Positions 48,936 through 58,575 of a stretch of 64,000 nucleotides of DNA are shown piece after piece. The translations under genes and the position numbers were made by a program. The stretch is from Pseudodesulfovibrio sp. (GTDB taxonomy: Bacteria > Desulfobacterota > Desulfovibrionia > Desulfovibrionales > Desulfovibrionaceae): assembly GCF_028692895.1 (NCBI RefSeq), contig NZ_JAQUWN010000005.1, positions 31,230 through 95,229 on the forward strand, written 5' to 3'. How positions within the stretch are numbered: the stretch's first letter is position 1; each line of letters begins with the position of its first letter. The notes under the pieces are model-generated. The model was not told the origin of the DNA. It saw only the letters and a program-made list of their open reading frames with translations, and did no database searches.

Positions 48936-49287
48936 AGATATGAGCAACGATACGCGCAAGCCAGCCACCGCGCTCCTGGAGGACCTGGCCGACCACCTGA
49001 CAGCCAAGGCCCACCAGGACCTCGGCATCCCCCGCCCCCAAGCCAAGGAGTTCAGCGAGGCCGCAGCCTGCTACATCGCCGATCTCTGGGGCGGTCAGTT
49101 GATCTACGTCCCCAAGGACATGGCCAGTCGCATCAACTCCCGCGACTCCAAAATTTATGGGGAATTCGTCGGCGACAACCAGGCCGAGCTGGCCAGGAAG
49201 TTCGGGTTGTCGTTCCAGCACATCTGCCGTATCATAAAAAAAGAGCGGGCGAAGCGCAGCGTCAAGCAGCACAATCTCCCGCTCTAA
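48928..49287 (+). CDS. mor: Mor-family transcription activator
   Basis: A 119-aa protein of the Mor/C family: KIYGEFVGDNQAELARKFG, LSFQHICRIIKKE, a helix-turn-helix near the C-terminus, with an N-terminal dimerisation region. As the last early gene, next to the right phage end, it would be made late in the early phase and then activate the leftward late promoter. It overlaps gemA by 8 nt. Confidence 0.87.
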   Translation: MDRDMSNDTRKPATALLEDLADHLTAKAHQDLGIPRPQAKEFSEAAACYIADLWGGQLIYVPKDMASRINSRDSKIYGEFVGDNQAELARKFGLSFQHICRIIKKERAKRSVKQHNLPL

Positions 49288-49406
49288 TTCGACCGTTTCA
49301 AATACTGTAAGATCGTTTCCGTTCTGACCGTCCCGGTATATCCCGGATGGTCCCGGATAGTCCCGATTATCTCACACCACTAACTAAGTTATAACGTCGG
49401 GGTTCA
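49288..49406. other. right phage end with phased 10-bp repeats
   Basis: Gene-free terminus. 49331-49370 is four 10-bp units each beginning TCCCG. 49365-49375 (GATTATCTCAC) is the inverse of the left-end motif, 31 nt from the terminus, which ends GGTTCA at 49406. 49295-49320 resembles 11213-11238 in direct orientation (19 of 26 positions). These are candidate transposase and accessory-factor sites. Confidence 0.7.
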
Positions 49407-49440
49407 CCCTCTTCCCCTTCCCCCGGCCGCCGGAGGCATC
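49407..49440. repeat. right target duplication and remainder of the split host palindrome
   Basis: CCCTCT (49407-49412) repeats the left copy. 49413-49426 continues the complement of 11111-11124, completing the host palindrome. It then runs ggccgccggaggcatc, a different flank from the left side. Confidence 0.85.
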
Positions 49441-49449
49441 AAAAAAAAG

Positions 49450-49484
49450 AACCCCCCGGTCCGCGTTGGTGCGGGCCGGGGGGT
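49450..49484 (-). terminator. intrinsic terminator of groES-groEL
   Basis: On the minus strand a GC-rich stem (49471-49484 with 49450-49464) is followed by eight Ts (A-run 49441-49448). It lies 29 bp after the groEL stop. The prophage inserted just beyond it, leaving it intact. Confidence 0.9.
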
Positions 49485-49512
49485 TGATTGTTCGGCTGGT
49501 GTGCCTGGGGGC

Positions 49513-51168
<1,656 letters not shown>

Positions 51169-51201
51169 TCAAAAATTGGGTGTAATGAAAGGGCAGGAAG
51201 C

Positions 51202-51489
51202 CTAGTCGACGATGGCGAGGATGTCGTCCTCGCGCATGACCAGGTGCTCTTCCCCGTCGATCTTGATCTCGCTGCCGGCGTACTTGGCGAACAGGACGGT
51301 GTCGCCCGCCTTGACGGCCATCTTGACGCGCTTGCCGTCTTCATCGAGCTTGCCGGGGCCCACGGCGACGACTTCGCCTTTCATGGGCTTTTCCTTGGCG
51401 GAATCCGGGATGTAGATGCCGCCGGCGGTCTTTTCTTCCATTTCCAACCGCTTGACCAGAACGCGATCATTCAACGGTTTCAGCTTCAT
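51202..51489 (-). CDS. groS: co-chaperonin GroES
   Basis: 95-aa lid of the GroEL chamber: [20 protein letters not shown], the mobile loop with [15 protein letters not shown], and EDDILAIVD at the end. First gene of the operon. A sigma-70-like promoter lies about 120 bp upstream. No CIRCE inverted repeat is visible, so HrcA control is not supported here. Confidence 0.97.
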   Translation of the reverse strand: MKLKPLNDRVLVKRLEMEEKTAGGIYIPDSAKEKPMKGEVVAVGPGKLDEDGKRVKMAVKAGDTVLFAKYAGSEIKIDGEEHLVMREDDILAIVD

Positions 51490-51606
51490 TTCCTTTATAC
51501 CTCCGATAAGTAATTGTTCCGTTGACGGGGTGTGCGGACGGTCGTCGCCGCCCTTTTCGCCCCTTGGCCCGTCGGCCTTTTGGCGGGGGTCCGTCAGGCT
51601 GGGTCA

Positions 51607-51634
51607 TAGATAAACACCACCGTGTTCCTGTCAA
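51607..51634 (-). promoter_or_regulatory. promoter of groES-groEL
   Basis: On the minus strand TTGACA (51629-51634), 16 nt, TATCTA (51607-51612). A consensus -35 and a good -10, 118 bp upstream of groES. It starts 11 bp after the T-run of the hemerythrin terminator. Confidence 0.7.
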
Positions 51635-51645
51635 GCGCGGGGGGC

Positions 51646-51676
51646 AAAAAAAATGGGCTCCCGCCGGGGCGGCGGG
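51646..51676 (-). terminator. intrinsic terminator of the hemerythrin gene
   Basis: A 7-bp GC stem (51670-51676 with 51660-51666), then CCATT and a run of eight Ts on the minus strand. 33 bp after the hemerythrin stop. Confidence 0.75.
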
Positions 51677-51709
51677 CGCAGGACGTGCGCGGCGGGGGCG
51701 GGCGTGGCC

Positions 51710-52144
51710 TTACGCCTTGTTTCCCTTCTGGAATTCGCCGAATTGCCTGTCCAGGGTCAGGATGTGCTCCCGGTACCAGTCGTGCATGAAGTTGCGCACC
51801 TTGATGGGCGGGATGGTCAGCCCGTTGAGCAGGTCGCCCTCCATGCGGATGACGTCGGTGATGAACCGGTTGTGGGCCTTTTTCTGTTCGCCGAGGCCGG
51901 GGTAGCCCGCCTCCTTCATGTAGCCCTCCTCGGTGCGGAAGTGGAGCAGGGCGTATTCGCGCAGCTCGGCCACGACGTCCACCAGCGCGTCCACGTCCTC
52001 CTCCGCCAGGGGGCGGTAGAGGTCGGGCGCGACTTCGGCGATGCGGTCGAGCATGGTGAAGAAGTTTTCGTGCTGCTCATCGAGCTCGGGTATGCCGATG
52101 AGGTATTCACGGGAGAAGCCGGCGAGGTTGAGGTTGAGGGCCAT
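51710..52144 (-). CDS. bacteriohemerythrin
   Basis: A 144-aa four-helix di-iron protein that binds oxygen, probably for sensing or protection in this anaerobe. Ligand motifs are all present: DEQHENFF (His25), LLHFRTEEGYM (His and Glu), KKAHNRF, and HDWYREHIL (His, His). No methyl-accepting or regulatory domain is attached. The ATG at 52144 is preceded by a ribosome site. Confidence 0.93.
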   Translation of the reverse strand: MALNLNLAGFSREYLIGIPELDEQHENFFTMLDRIAEVAPDLYRPLAEEDVDALVDVVAELREYALLHFRTEEGYMKEAGYPGLGEQKKAHNRFITDVIRMEGDLLNGLTIPPIKVRNFMHDWYREHILTLDRQFGEFQKGNKA

Positions 52145-52316
52145 GCGTGCTCCTGTACGCGGTTGGCGGTTTTGTCGAGGTTCGGTTTGCTTCCGTATAT
52201 ATGGATTTTTTTGCCGTGTCACCACCCCGGCCGGGTCGGGGGCAAGGAAAAACGGATGTTTCGCGGAAAAGGGATCGGGGGTGGCAACCGTTCGGGCTCC
52301 AGGAAAAGGAGGTCCC

Positions 52317-52615
52317 ATGTCCGGTATGCGCCAACCCGTGCCCGAAGTACCGTCTTCCGCCAACGCCACAACCGAGCCCGTGCCGCACGCCATCGATCCC
52401 GAGGACGTGGCCCTGTTCGCCGACCACGCCTTCCGGGAGGAACGGACGGCGGGCTGCTCTGCGCCGATCTGGCGGAGCGCTCCCTGCGCCCGCCCGTGCC
52501 CGGCGGCCACTGGCGCATCCGGGTGGAGGGCGTGGCCCACATTAGCCCGTCCCGGCCCGGAGACCAGCCCGGCGCGGCGTCACGAATTGTCCGGGCAACC
52601 GTCACCGGCCGGTAG
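52317..52615 (+). pseudogene. frameshifted small gene of unknown function
   Basis: The ATG at 52317 has a strong AAGGAGG. The first ~45 residues (MSGMRQPVPEVPSSANATTE, then AIDPEDVALFADHAFREE) read in one frame. Near 52450 coding character moves to the -1 frame, continuing LLCADLAERSLRPPVPGG and VEGVAHIS to a TAG at 52615, while the original frame becomes Arg/Pro/Ala-rich to 52661. A single-base lesion, a sequencing error or programmed slippage would each explain this. No family recognised. Confidence 0.5.
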
Positions 52616-52690
52616 CAATCGTCACCGGAGGAGGGGGGAAGCGCGCCCGGTTTGTCCGTAGCATCCGTCAAACCTGCTGAGGAGGCATGT

Positions 52691-54535
52691 ATGGACGGCC
52701 TGACGGATGGACCCCTGCTCGATCTTTCTTCCCCCTTTGGCGACCCGGTGCGCCACGCCCTGTTCTCCCTGGTCAAGAAACCGCTCTCCAAGATTCTGCG
52801 CCTGGACACGCTCAACTCGCTCTATGCCCGGCTGAAGGCGGCCGGGGGCGAGGGGCGGTTCGCGGAGCGCGTCCTGGAGCTGCTCGGCGTGCAGTTCAAG
52901 GTGGACGGCCAGCCCGTGCAGCGCATCCCCCGGACCGGCCCGCTGGTGGCCGTGTGCAACCACCCCTTCGGCGTGCTGGAGGGGCTGCTCCTGGTCAACA
53001 TCCTGCGCGACGTGCGGCCCGACATCCGGATCATGGCCAATTTCATGCTCGGCATGATCCCGGAGCTGGATGAGCTGCTCATCGAGGTGGACCCCTTCGG
53101 CAAGGCGGAATCCGCCAAGAAGAACATCGCCGGGCTCAAGTCGGCCATGCGCTGGCTGAAGGACGGCGGCATGTTGGTGGTCTTCCCGGCGGGCGAGGTC
53201 TCCTCCCTCAAGGTCAAGAAGGGCATGGTGGCCGACCCCCAGTGGAGCCCCATGGTCGGCCGGATTATCCGAAAGACCGGGGCCAGCGCCCTTCCCGTAT
53301 TTTTCGACGGCCGCAACAGCGGCCTTTTTCAGGCCCTGGGCCTGGTCCATCCACGGCTGCGCACCGTGCTCCTCCCGCACGAGAACCTGCGGCTCGCGTC
53401 CAGGGGGGCCATCCGCGTGGCCTTCGGCTCCATCATCGCCAGCCAGCGGCTCGCGGCCTTCCAGACCGACGGCGACATGATGGACTACCTGCGCTTCCGC
53501 ACCTACCTGCTGCGCCGCGACGCCAAGGACAAGGCGGAGCCCGGCCGCCCCGCCGCGTCGGCCAGGGCCATGGCCCCCATCGCCAACTCGCGCGGGCGGC
53601 ACATCCTGGCCAGCGAGGTGGCCGCGCTGCCGGACCAAAACATCCTCATCGAGACCCCCGAATTCACCGTGTTCCAGGCCGGGGCCTTTCGCATCCCGCG
53701 CCTGCTGCGCGAGATCGGCATCCGGCGCGAGGAGACCTTCCGCCAGGTGGGCGAGGGCACCGGCCGCCCCCTGGACATCGACGCCTTCGACGACACCTAT
53801 CGCCACCTGGTCCTCTGGAACAAGGACGAGCGCGAGGTGGCCGGGGCCTACCGCTTCGGCCTGACCGACGAAATCCTGGCGGCGCGGGGCGTGGACGGGC
53901 TCTACACCTCCACCCTGTTCAATTACCGGCCCGGCCTGATGGAGAACATGGGCCCGGCCCTGGAGATGGGCCGCTCGTTCATCACCCCGAAATACCAGAA
54001 AAATTACCAGCCGCTGCTCCTGCTGTGGCGCGGCGTGGCCCAGTTCGTGGTGGACAACCCGAAATATTCCAAGCTGTTCGGCTGCGTCTCCATCTCCGGC
54101 GAATACTCGGGCGTGTCGCGCGAGCTGATTACCGGGTTCATGGAGCGGCACTGCTTCCTGCCCGAGCTGGCCCCGCTGGCGCGGCCCAAGCGCCCGCCCA
54201 GAAGCAAGGCCCTGCGCCGTCTGGACTTCAACCTGCCCGAGTCCGCCTTCGGCGACCCGGAGGACGTGGCCGACCTGGTCAGCGACGTGGAGTCGGGCAA
54301 GTCCATCCCGGTGCTGCTGCGGCAGTACCTCAAGCTGGGCGGCAAGATCATCGGCTTCAACGTGGACCCGGACTTCGGCAACTGCCTGGACGGGCTGATC
54401 CTGGTGGACCTGCTGGCCACGGACCCCAAGGTCCTGTCGCGCTTCATGGGGCGTGAGGGCGTGGCGTCCTTCCGGGCGGCCAACGGGAGCGGCCCGGCCA
54501 TGCGGGTGGTCCGGCCCGATTCCGCGGCGGCCTGA
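52691..54535 (+). CDS. lysophospholipid acyltransferase-GNAT fusion (OlsF-like)
   Basis: A 614-aa two-domain protein. Residues about 60-280 resemble a PlsC-type acyltransferase, with NHPFGVLEG (an NHxxxxxE variant of HX4D) and FPAGEVSS. Residues about 320-600 resemble the hemolysin/OlsB-type GNAT N-acyltransferase: EFTVFQAGAFRIPRLLREIG, FRQVGEGTG, and WNKDEREVAGAYRFG. Such fusions (OlsF type) make ornithine or related aminolipids. The ATG at 52691 has GGAGG 6 nt upstream; a TTG at 52652 would add 13 residues. Substrate not proven. Confidence 0.82.
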   Translation: MDGLTDGPLLDLSSPFGDPVRHALFSLVKKPLSKILRLDTLNSLYARLKAAGGEGRFAERVLELLGVQFKVDGQPVQRIPRTGPLVAVCNHPFGVLEGLLLVNILRDVRPDIRIMANFMLGMIPELDELLIEVDPFGKAESAKKNIAGLKSAMRWLKDGGMLVVFPAGEVSSLKVKKGMVADPQWSPMVGRIIRKTGASALPVFFDGRNSGLFQALGLVHPRLRTVLLPHENLRLASRGAIRVAFGSIIASQRLAAFQTDGDMMDYLRFRTYLLRRDAKDKAEPGRPAASARAMAPIANSRGRHILASEVAALPDQNILIETPEFTVFQAGAFRIPRLLREIGIRREETFRQVGEGTGRPLDIDAFDDTYRHLVLWNKDEREVAGAYRFGLTDEILAARGVDGLYTSTLFNYRPGLMENMGPALEMGRSFITPKYQKNYQPLLLLWRGVAQFVVDNPKYSKLFGCVSISGEYSGVSRELITGFMERHCFLPELAPLARPKRPPRSKALRRLDFNLPESAFGDPEDVADLVSDVESGKSIPVLLRQYLKLGGKIIGFNVDPDFGNCLDGLILVDLLATDPKVLSRFMGREGVASFRAANGSGPAMRVVRPDSAAA

Positions 54536-54593
54536 CCGGGCGGGCGCGGCCCGGGGCTTTTCTTCGGGGCGGGAAGGGTATACCATCCGGCGC

Positions 54594-55247
54594 ATGCGAA
54601 CGATCCGCCTCTCCCTGACCCTGGCCCTGTTGGCGTCGCTCTGCCTGGCCGTCCCGGCCGGCGCCGGGAGCGACGCGCCCGCCAAGCCGGACGGCTGCGC
54701 CCCGGAATTCCGCGCCCTCTACGACCACGCCGTGGTCGGGTTCACGGGCACTGGCGACCGCGACATCGTGGTGGTCACCGACCCCCTGTGCTGGCATTGC
54801 CGCCTGGGCCACAAGCTGCTGGGGGAATACCCGGAGCTCTACCGCAACGTCCGACTCGCCTTTTTCCCGCGCCGCTCCTTCATCGGTTCGGACATGGCGG
54901 CCTGGATTCTGGAGGATTCGGTCAGGCGGCCGGACCTCAAGAAGCTTATCGACTACGCCTATACGGACCTCAAGCAGCCCAGGACCGACGACCTGACGGA
55001 CGCGCGCATGATCGTGCTCATGCAGTTCACGGACGCCTTTCCCGAGCTGCTCCAGGGGACCACGCTGCCCGAGCTCTACGCCCGGCTCCAGGTGGCCCAC
55101 GAGCCGCACGTCCAGGAGGAGGCCCAACTGGCGCGGGCCGTCGAGCTCCCGGGCACGCCCGTGCTCATCGCGGGCGACGCCGTCCTCCTGGGCTACGCCC
55201 CGGACCCCTGGATCAAGGCGCTCAAGGAGAGCGCGGTCTGCAAGTAA
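54594..55247 (+). CDS. DsbA/DsbC-like periplasmic thiol-disulfide oxidoreductase
   Basis: A 217-aa exported protein. The signal peptide (LTLALLASLCLAVPAGAG) is cut near residue 24. The thioredoxin-fold core has PLCWHCRLGHK with a CWHC active site and the cis-Pro region LPGTPVLIAGD. It probably works on periplasmic disulfides. Independent gene 58 bp after the acyltransferase. Confidence 0.85.
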   Translation: MRTIRLSLTLALLASLCLAVPAGAGSDAPAKPDGCAPEFRALYDHAVVGFTGTGDRDIVVVTDPLCWHCRLGHKLLGEYPELYRNVRLAFFPRRSFIGSDMAAWILEDSVRRPDLKKLIDYAYTDLKQPRTDDLTDARMIVLMQFTDAFPELLQGTTLPELYARLQVAHEPHVQEEAQLARAVELPGTPVLIAGDAVLLGYAPDPWIKALKESAVCK

Positions 55248-55576
55248 CGGGCTCCAGGCCCGGAACCCCACGGAGCCCAGGACGGCCGGGGCGATCCCTT
55301 GCTTTCCCCGATGGTCGGCGACGTGACGCCGTCGCGCCTCTCGCCGTCCTGCGCCAGCCTGCGGACAGCTTCCGGGTGCGAGTGGACAGTCCAAAAATCT
55401 CACCGCTCGGCCGCTCATCCCACAACTTTCCGGTGAAGCCTCGCGTTATCGGACCGGTTCGATGCGGGCCATATTCACCCTGAAATCGAAAAGGGAAATC
55501 CTTTCAATTCCGGGGGAAATTTGGCATAGAGGTTCCCTGTGCAACGCATGAATGCAATTAATTCAAAGGATTTGAT
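55248..55576. other. 329-bp intergenic region before purT
   Basis: No gene supported. GC content falls toward purT. CAAAGGATTTGAT before the ATG at 55577 is the ribosome site. No riboswitch or clear promoter recognised. Confidence 0.5.
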
Positions 55577-56758
55577 ATGACTATATTGGGAACGGCAAAG
55601 ACTGCATCGGCCAAGAAAATGATGCTTCTCGGTGGCGGCGAACTTGGCAAGGAAGTTGTGATTGAAGCACAGCGTCTCGGCATTGAGGTCGTTGTGGTTG
55701 ATCGCTATGCGGACACCCCCGCCATGCAGGTGGCGCACCGCTCTTATGTCATGTCCATGTTGGATGGCGACGCGCTTCGTCGAGTTGTCACGGAAGAGAA
55801 GCCCGACTATATCGTGCCCGAGATTGAGGCCATCGCCACGTCCACTTTGGTCGAGCTTGAAAAAGAGGGATTCAACGTCGTCCCTACCGCCAATGCGACG
55901 AAGCTGACAATGGACCGTGAAGGCATTCGGCGTCTTGCCGCCGAGAAGGTCGGCCTGACCACGTCGTCTTACCGCTTCGCCGATACGGAAGAAGAATACC
56001 GGGCGGCAGTGGCCGAAATCGGTATTCCATGCGTGGTCAAGCCCGTCATGAGTTCTTCCGGAAAAGGGCAATCCATCGTGAAAAGCGAGGCTGATATCCA
56101 AAAGGCCTGGGATTATTCCCAGTCTGGCGGCCGTACCGGCCAAGGGCGCGTCATTGTCGAAAAATTCGTGCCTTTTGATTATGAGATCACCCTGTTGACC
56201 GTGCGTCACGTTGACGGGACGACGTTTTGCGAGCCGATTGGGCACCGGCAGGAGAATGGGGATTACCGCGAGTCCTGGCAGCCGCAACCCATGAGCGAGG
56301 CGGCCCTTGCGAAAGCTCGGGAATATGCGCGCAGGATCACGGACGCCCTGGGCGGGCGCGGCATTTTTGGGGTCGAACTTTTTGTTAAGGACGATGACGT
56401 CATCTTCAGCGAAGTCTCCCCTCGGCCGCACGATACGGGATTGGTGACTGTCATCTCTCAGGATTTAAGTGAATTCGCCCTGCACGTAAGAGCTGTTTTG
56501 GGCCTGCCGATTCCGGGTATTCGTCAATACGGACCCGCCGCTTCGTGCGTGATCCTGTCCAATGGCGCGTCGGACAAGCCCGCCTTTGATGGCGTTGATG
56601 TTGCGCTGCGCGAGGCGGATACAAAGATTTTGATTTTCGGAAAAGGCGAGTGCGCCGGAGTCCGCCGTCTCGGCGTCGCCCTGGCCCTCGCTGACGACGT
56701 TGAGGGCGCCGTGGAGAAGGCGAAACGAGTTTCTTCCGCTGTAACTGTTTTGTATTAG
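55577..56758 (+). CDS. purT: formate-dependent phosphoribosylglycinamide formyltransferase
   Basis: A 393-aa ATP-grasp enzyme that formylates GAR with formate and ATP in purine synthesis. Motifs: [17 protein letters not shown] at the N-terminus, ATP-grasp [12 protein letters not shown], and the metal-binding [12 protein letters not shown]. Full length. Codon use is distinctly less GC-rich than in neighbours (many A/T third positions), suggesting acquisition or weak adaptation. Formate is abundant in such anaerobes. Stand-alone with its own hairpin. Confidence 0.95.
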   Translation: MTILGTAKTASAKKMMLLGGGELGKEVVIEAQRLGIEVVVVDRYADTPAMQVAHRSYVMSMLDGDALRRVVTEEKPDYIVPEIEAIATSTLVELEKEGFNVVPTANATKLTMDREGIRRLAAEKVGLTTSSYRFADTEEEYRAAVAEIGIPCVVKPVMSSSGKGQSIVKSEADIQKAWDYSQSGGRTGQGRVIVEKFVPFDYEITLLTVRHVDGTTFCEPIGHRQENGDYRESWQPQPMSEAALAKAREYARRITDALGGRGIFGVELFVKDDDVIFSEVSPRPHDTGLVTVISQDLSEFALHVRAVLGLPIPGIRQYGPAASCVILSNGASDKPAFDGVDVALREADTKILIFGKGECAGVRRLGVALALADDVEGAVEKAKRVSSAVTVLY

Positions 56759-56861
56759 GAGCACCTTGAGCCGGTTTTACGGCTGATGAGCGCCTGTGGA
56801 TCGAGAGATTGGCGCTCGTTTCCCTTTTCGGATGGGACCGGGCGCTTGAGGCGAAAAATCT

Positions 56862-56892
56862 AGGGGCTGACATGGTATCCATGTCAGCCCCT
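56862..56892. terminator. hairpin after purT
   Basis: A perfect 14-bp stem (56862-56875 with 56879-56892), 3-nt loop, followed by CAATTATT. It lies between purT and the convergent LOG gene and may serve both. Confidence 0.75.
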
Positions 56893-56950
56893 CAATTATT
56901 GTCAGCAGGGCCCGCCCGTTCGGGCGGAATGATGGGCGGGAATGTGCCGG

Positions 56951-57535
56951 TTACAGCCCCTTTTTCTTCTCGATCCACTTGTCCACGTGGGGCGGGTCGT
57001 AGGTGGCGAACCGGTCCAGGAGGTCGGCCGGGTCCGAGGAGGTCAGGACCATGCGGCGGTGCTCCGGGACCAGGAAGCCCTCGCTGACCATGCGGTCCAT
57101 GTGGTCGGACAGGCAGGCGTAGTAGCCCTTGACGTCCAGCAGGCCGCAGGGCTTGGCGTGGTAGCCGAGCTGATTCCAGGTCAGGGCCTCGAAGAACTCC
57201 TCCAGGGTGCCGACGCCGCCGGGCAGGGCGATGAAGCCGTCCGAGAGGTCGGCCATTTTCTGCTTGCGCTCGTGCATGCTTCTGACCACGAAGCTCTGGG
57301 TCAGGCCCGTGTGGGCCACTTCCTTTTCCACCAGCCGCTCGGGGATGACGCCGATGACCTCGCCGCCCGCCCCCAGGCAGGTGTTGGCGAGCAGGCCCAT
57401 CAGCCCGACGTCGGAGCCGCCGTAGACAAGGCCGAGGCCCCGGCTGACCAGCTCCCCGGCCAGGCGACGGGTGGTCTCGGCATAGGCCGGGTCGAAGCCG
57501 GGGTTGGACCCGAGGTAGACGCAGATGCGGTTCAT
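56951..57535 (-). CDS. LOG family protein (TIGR00730)
   Basis: A 194-aa Rossmann-type protein of the LOG/lysine decarboxylase-like family, nucleoside 5'-monophosphate phosphoribohydrolase. Motifs: LVYGGSDVGLMG and LPGGVGTLEEFFE (PGGxGTxxE). The ATG at 57535 overlaps the aldolase stop by 4 nt. Last gene of the minus-strand run. Confidence 0.92.
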   Translation of the reverse strand: MNRICVYLGSNPGFDPAYAETTRRLAGELVSRGLGLVYGGSDVGLMGLLANTCLGAGGEVIGVIPERLVEKEVAHTGLTQSFVVRSMHERKQKMADLSDGFIALPGGVGTLEEFFEALTWNQLGYHAKPCGLLDVKGYYACLSDHMDRMVSEGFLVPEHRRMVLTSSDPADLLDRFATYDPPHVDKWIEKKKGL

Positions 57536-58575
57536 CGCGCCTCCCGGACGGCCTTCTCGATGTCGGCCACGAACTCGTCCACTTCCGCCTTGGTGGTGGC
57601 CCAGGAGGTCATCCAGCGCACGGTCTGGGCGTGGGCGTCCCAGATGTAGAAGTAGTATTTTTCGAGCAGCTTCTCGGTGGCGCGCATGGGCAGGTGGGCG
57701 AAAATGGCGTTGCACTCCACCGGGCCCCGGATATCCACGCCCTCGACGGCTCCGGCCTTGTCGGCCAGCCGCCTGGCCATGGCGTTGGCGTTGCGCGCGT
57801 TCCTCAGCCACAGGTCGTCCTTCAGGTATTCCTCCAACTGGGCGGAGACGAAGCGCATCTTGGAGACCAGTTGCATGGCCTGCTTGCGCAGGAAGGGGAA
57901 GCCCTTGCCGACCTTGGGGTTCAGGAAGACCACGGCCTCGCCCATGAGGCAGCCGTTCTTGGTGCCGCCGAAGGAGAGCAGGTCCACGTCCAGGGCGGTG
58001 GTCAGGTCGAAGAAGGAGCAGTCGAGCGCGGCGCAGGCGTTGGCGATGCGCGCGCCGTCCATGTGCACCAGCAGGTCGCGGTCGTGGGCGAACTCCACCA
58101 GCTCCTCGATCTCCTTGATGGAATAGAGGCGGCCCAGCTCCGTGGGCTGGGTGATGGAGATGACCCTCGGCTGGGAGGCGTGGACGAAGCCGACCACATG
58201 GCCCAGGTAGGGGGCGATGGCGCCGGGGGTGAGCTTGCCGTCCCTCGACGGGATGGGCACCAGCTTGATGCCGCCGAAGGCCTCGGGCGCGCCGCATTCG
58301 TCGTTGTTGATGTGCGCCTGCTCCGCGCAGATGACGGAGTTGTAGGTGTGGGTCACGGCGCGCAGGCCGAGCGTGTTGGCGGCCGTGCCCGTGGTCACGT
58401 AGTGGATGCGCGCCTGGGAGCCGAAGAACTCCTTGAAAACGTCGTCGGTGTGGATGGAGATTTCGTCGTCGCCGTAGGACTTCATGTGCCCGCGGTTGGC
58501 GCGGACGACGGCTTCCATGATGGCCGGGTGCGCCCCGGAGTTGTTGTCGCTGGCGAAGGACTTGAATTCGCTCAC
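57532..58575 (-). CDS. low-specificity L-threonine aldolase
   Basis: A 347-aa PLP enzyme cleaving threonine to glycine and acetaldehyde. Motifs: FASDNNSGAHPAIMEAV, TGTAANTLGLRA, HMDGARIANA, and the PLP-lysine in SFGGTKNGC. The GTG at 58575 overlaps the upstream TGA. The upstream open extension is Arg/Pro-rich and not used. Confidence 0.92.
   Translation of the reverse strand: MSEFKSFASDNNSGAHPAIMEAVVRANRGHMKSYGDDEISIHTDDVFKEFFGSQARIHYVTTGTAANTLGLRAVTHTYNSVICAEQAHINNDECGAPEAFGGIKLVPIPSRDGKLTPGAIAPYLGHVVGFVHASQPRVISITQPTELGRLYSIKEIEELVEFAHDRDLLVHMDGARIANACAALDCSFFDLTTALDVDLLSFGGTKNGCLMGEAVVFLNPKVGKGFPFLRKQAMQLVSKMRFVSAQLEEYLKDDLWLRNARNANAMARRLADKAGAVEGVDIRGPVECNAIFAHLPMRATEKLLEKYYFYIWDAHAQTVRWMTSWATTKAEVDEFVADIEKAVREAR

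Larger units (their letters stand above)
11157..49406. mobile_element. complete Mu-type transposable prophage, 38.25 kb
   Basis: It contains a full set of Mu-like functions: DDE transposase, MuB-type ATPase, Gam, GemA, Mor, repressor, lysis, packaging, head, contractile tail and fibres. Late genes face left and early genes face right from a central control region, a bipartite plan resembling BcepMu. The left terminus (TAAAGCC, GCGCGCGAAAAA, GATAAAT) closely resembles the Mu right end as remembered. The right terminus read inward starts TGAACCCC. Target duplication and restoration of the host palindrome fix the boundaries. No gene is obviously broken except a tandem duplication at 39.1-40.3 kb, so it may be functional. 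Confidence 0.95.

Noticed and set aside
11207..49466. CCCCCGGTCC shared by the left phage end and the groEL terminator as a possible attachment core
   Set aside because: Using it would not restore the host palindrome and would cut the terminator. The CCCTCT duplication and matched end motifs fit far better.
51490..51660. CIRCE element upstream of groES
   Set aside because: No TTAGCACTC-N9-GAGTGCTAA or close variant seen; only a sigma-70-like promoter.
55248..55576. Purine riboswitch or sigma-54 promoter before purT
   Set aside because: The TGGCAT...TGTGCA candidate has wrong spacing for sigma-54, and no purine-aptamer core was found.
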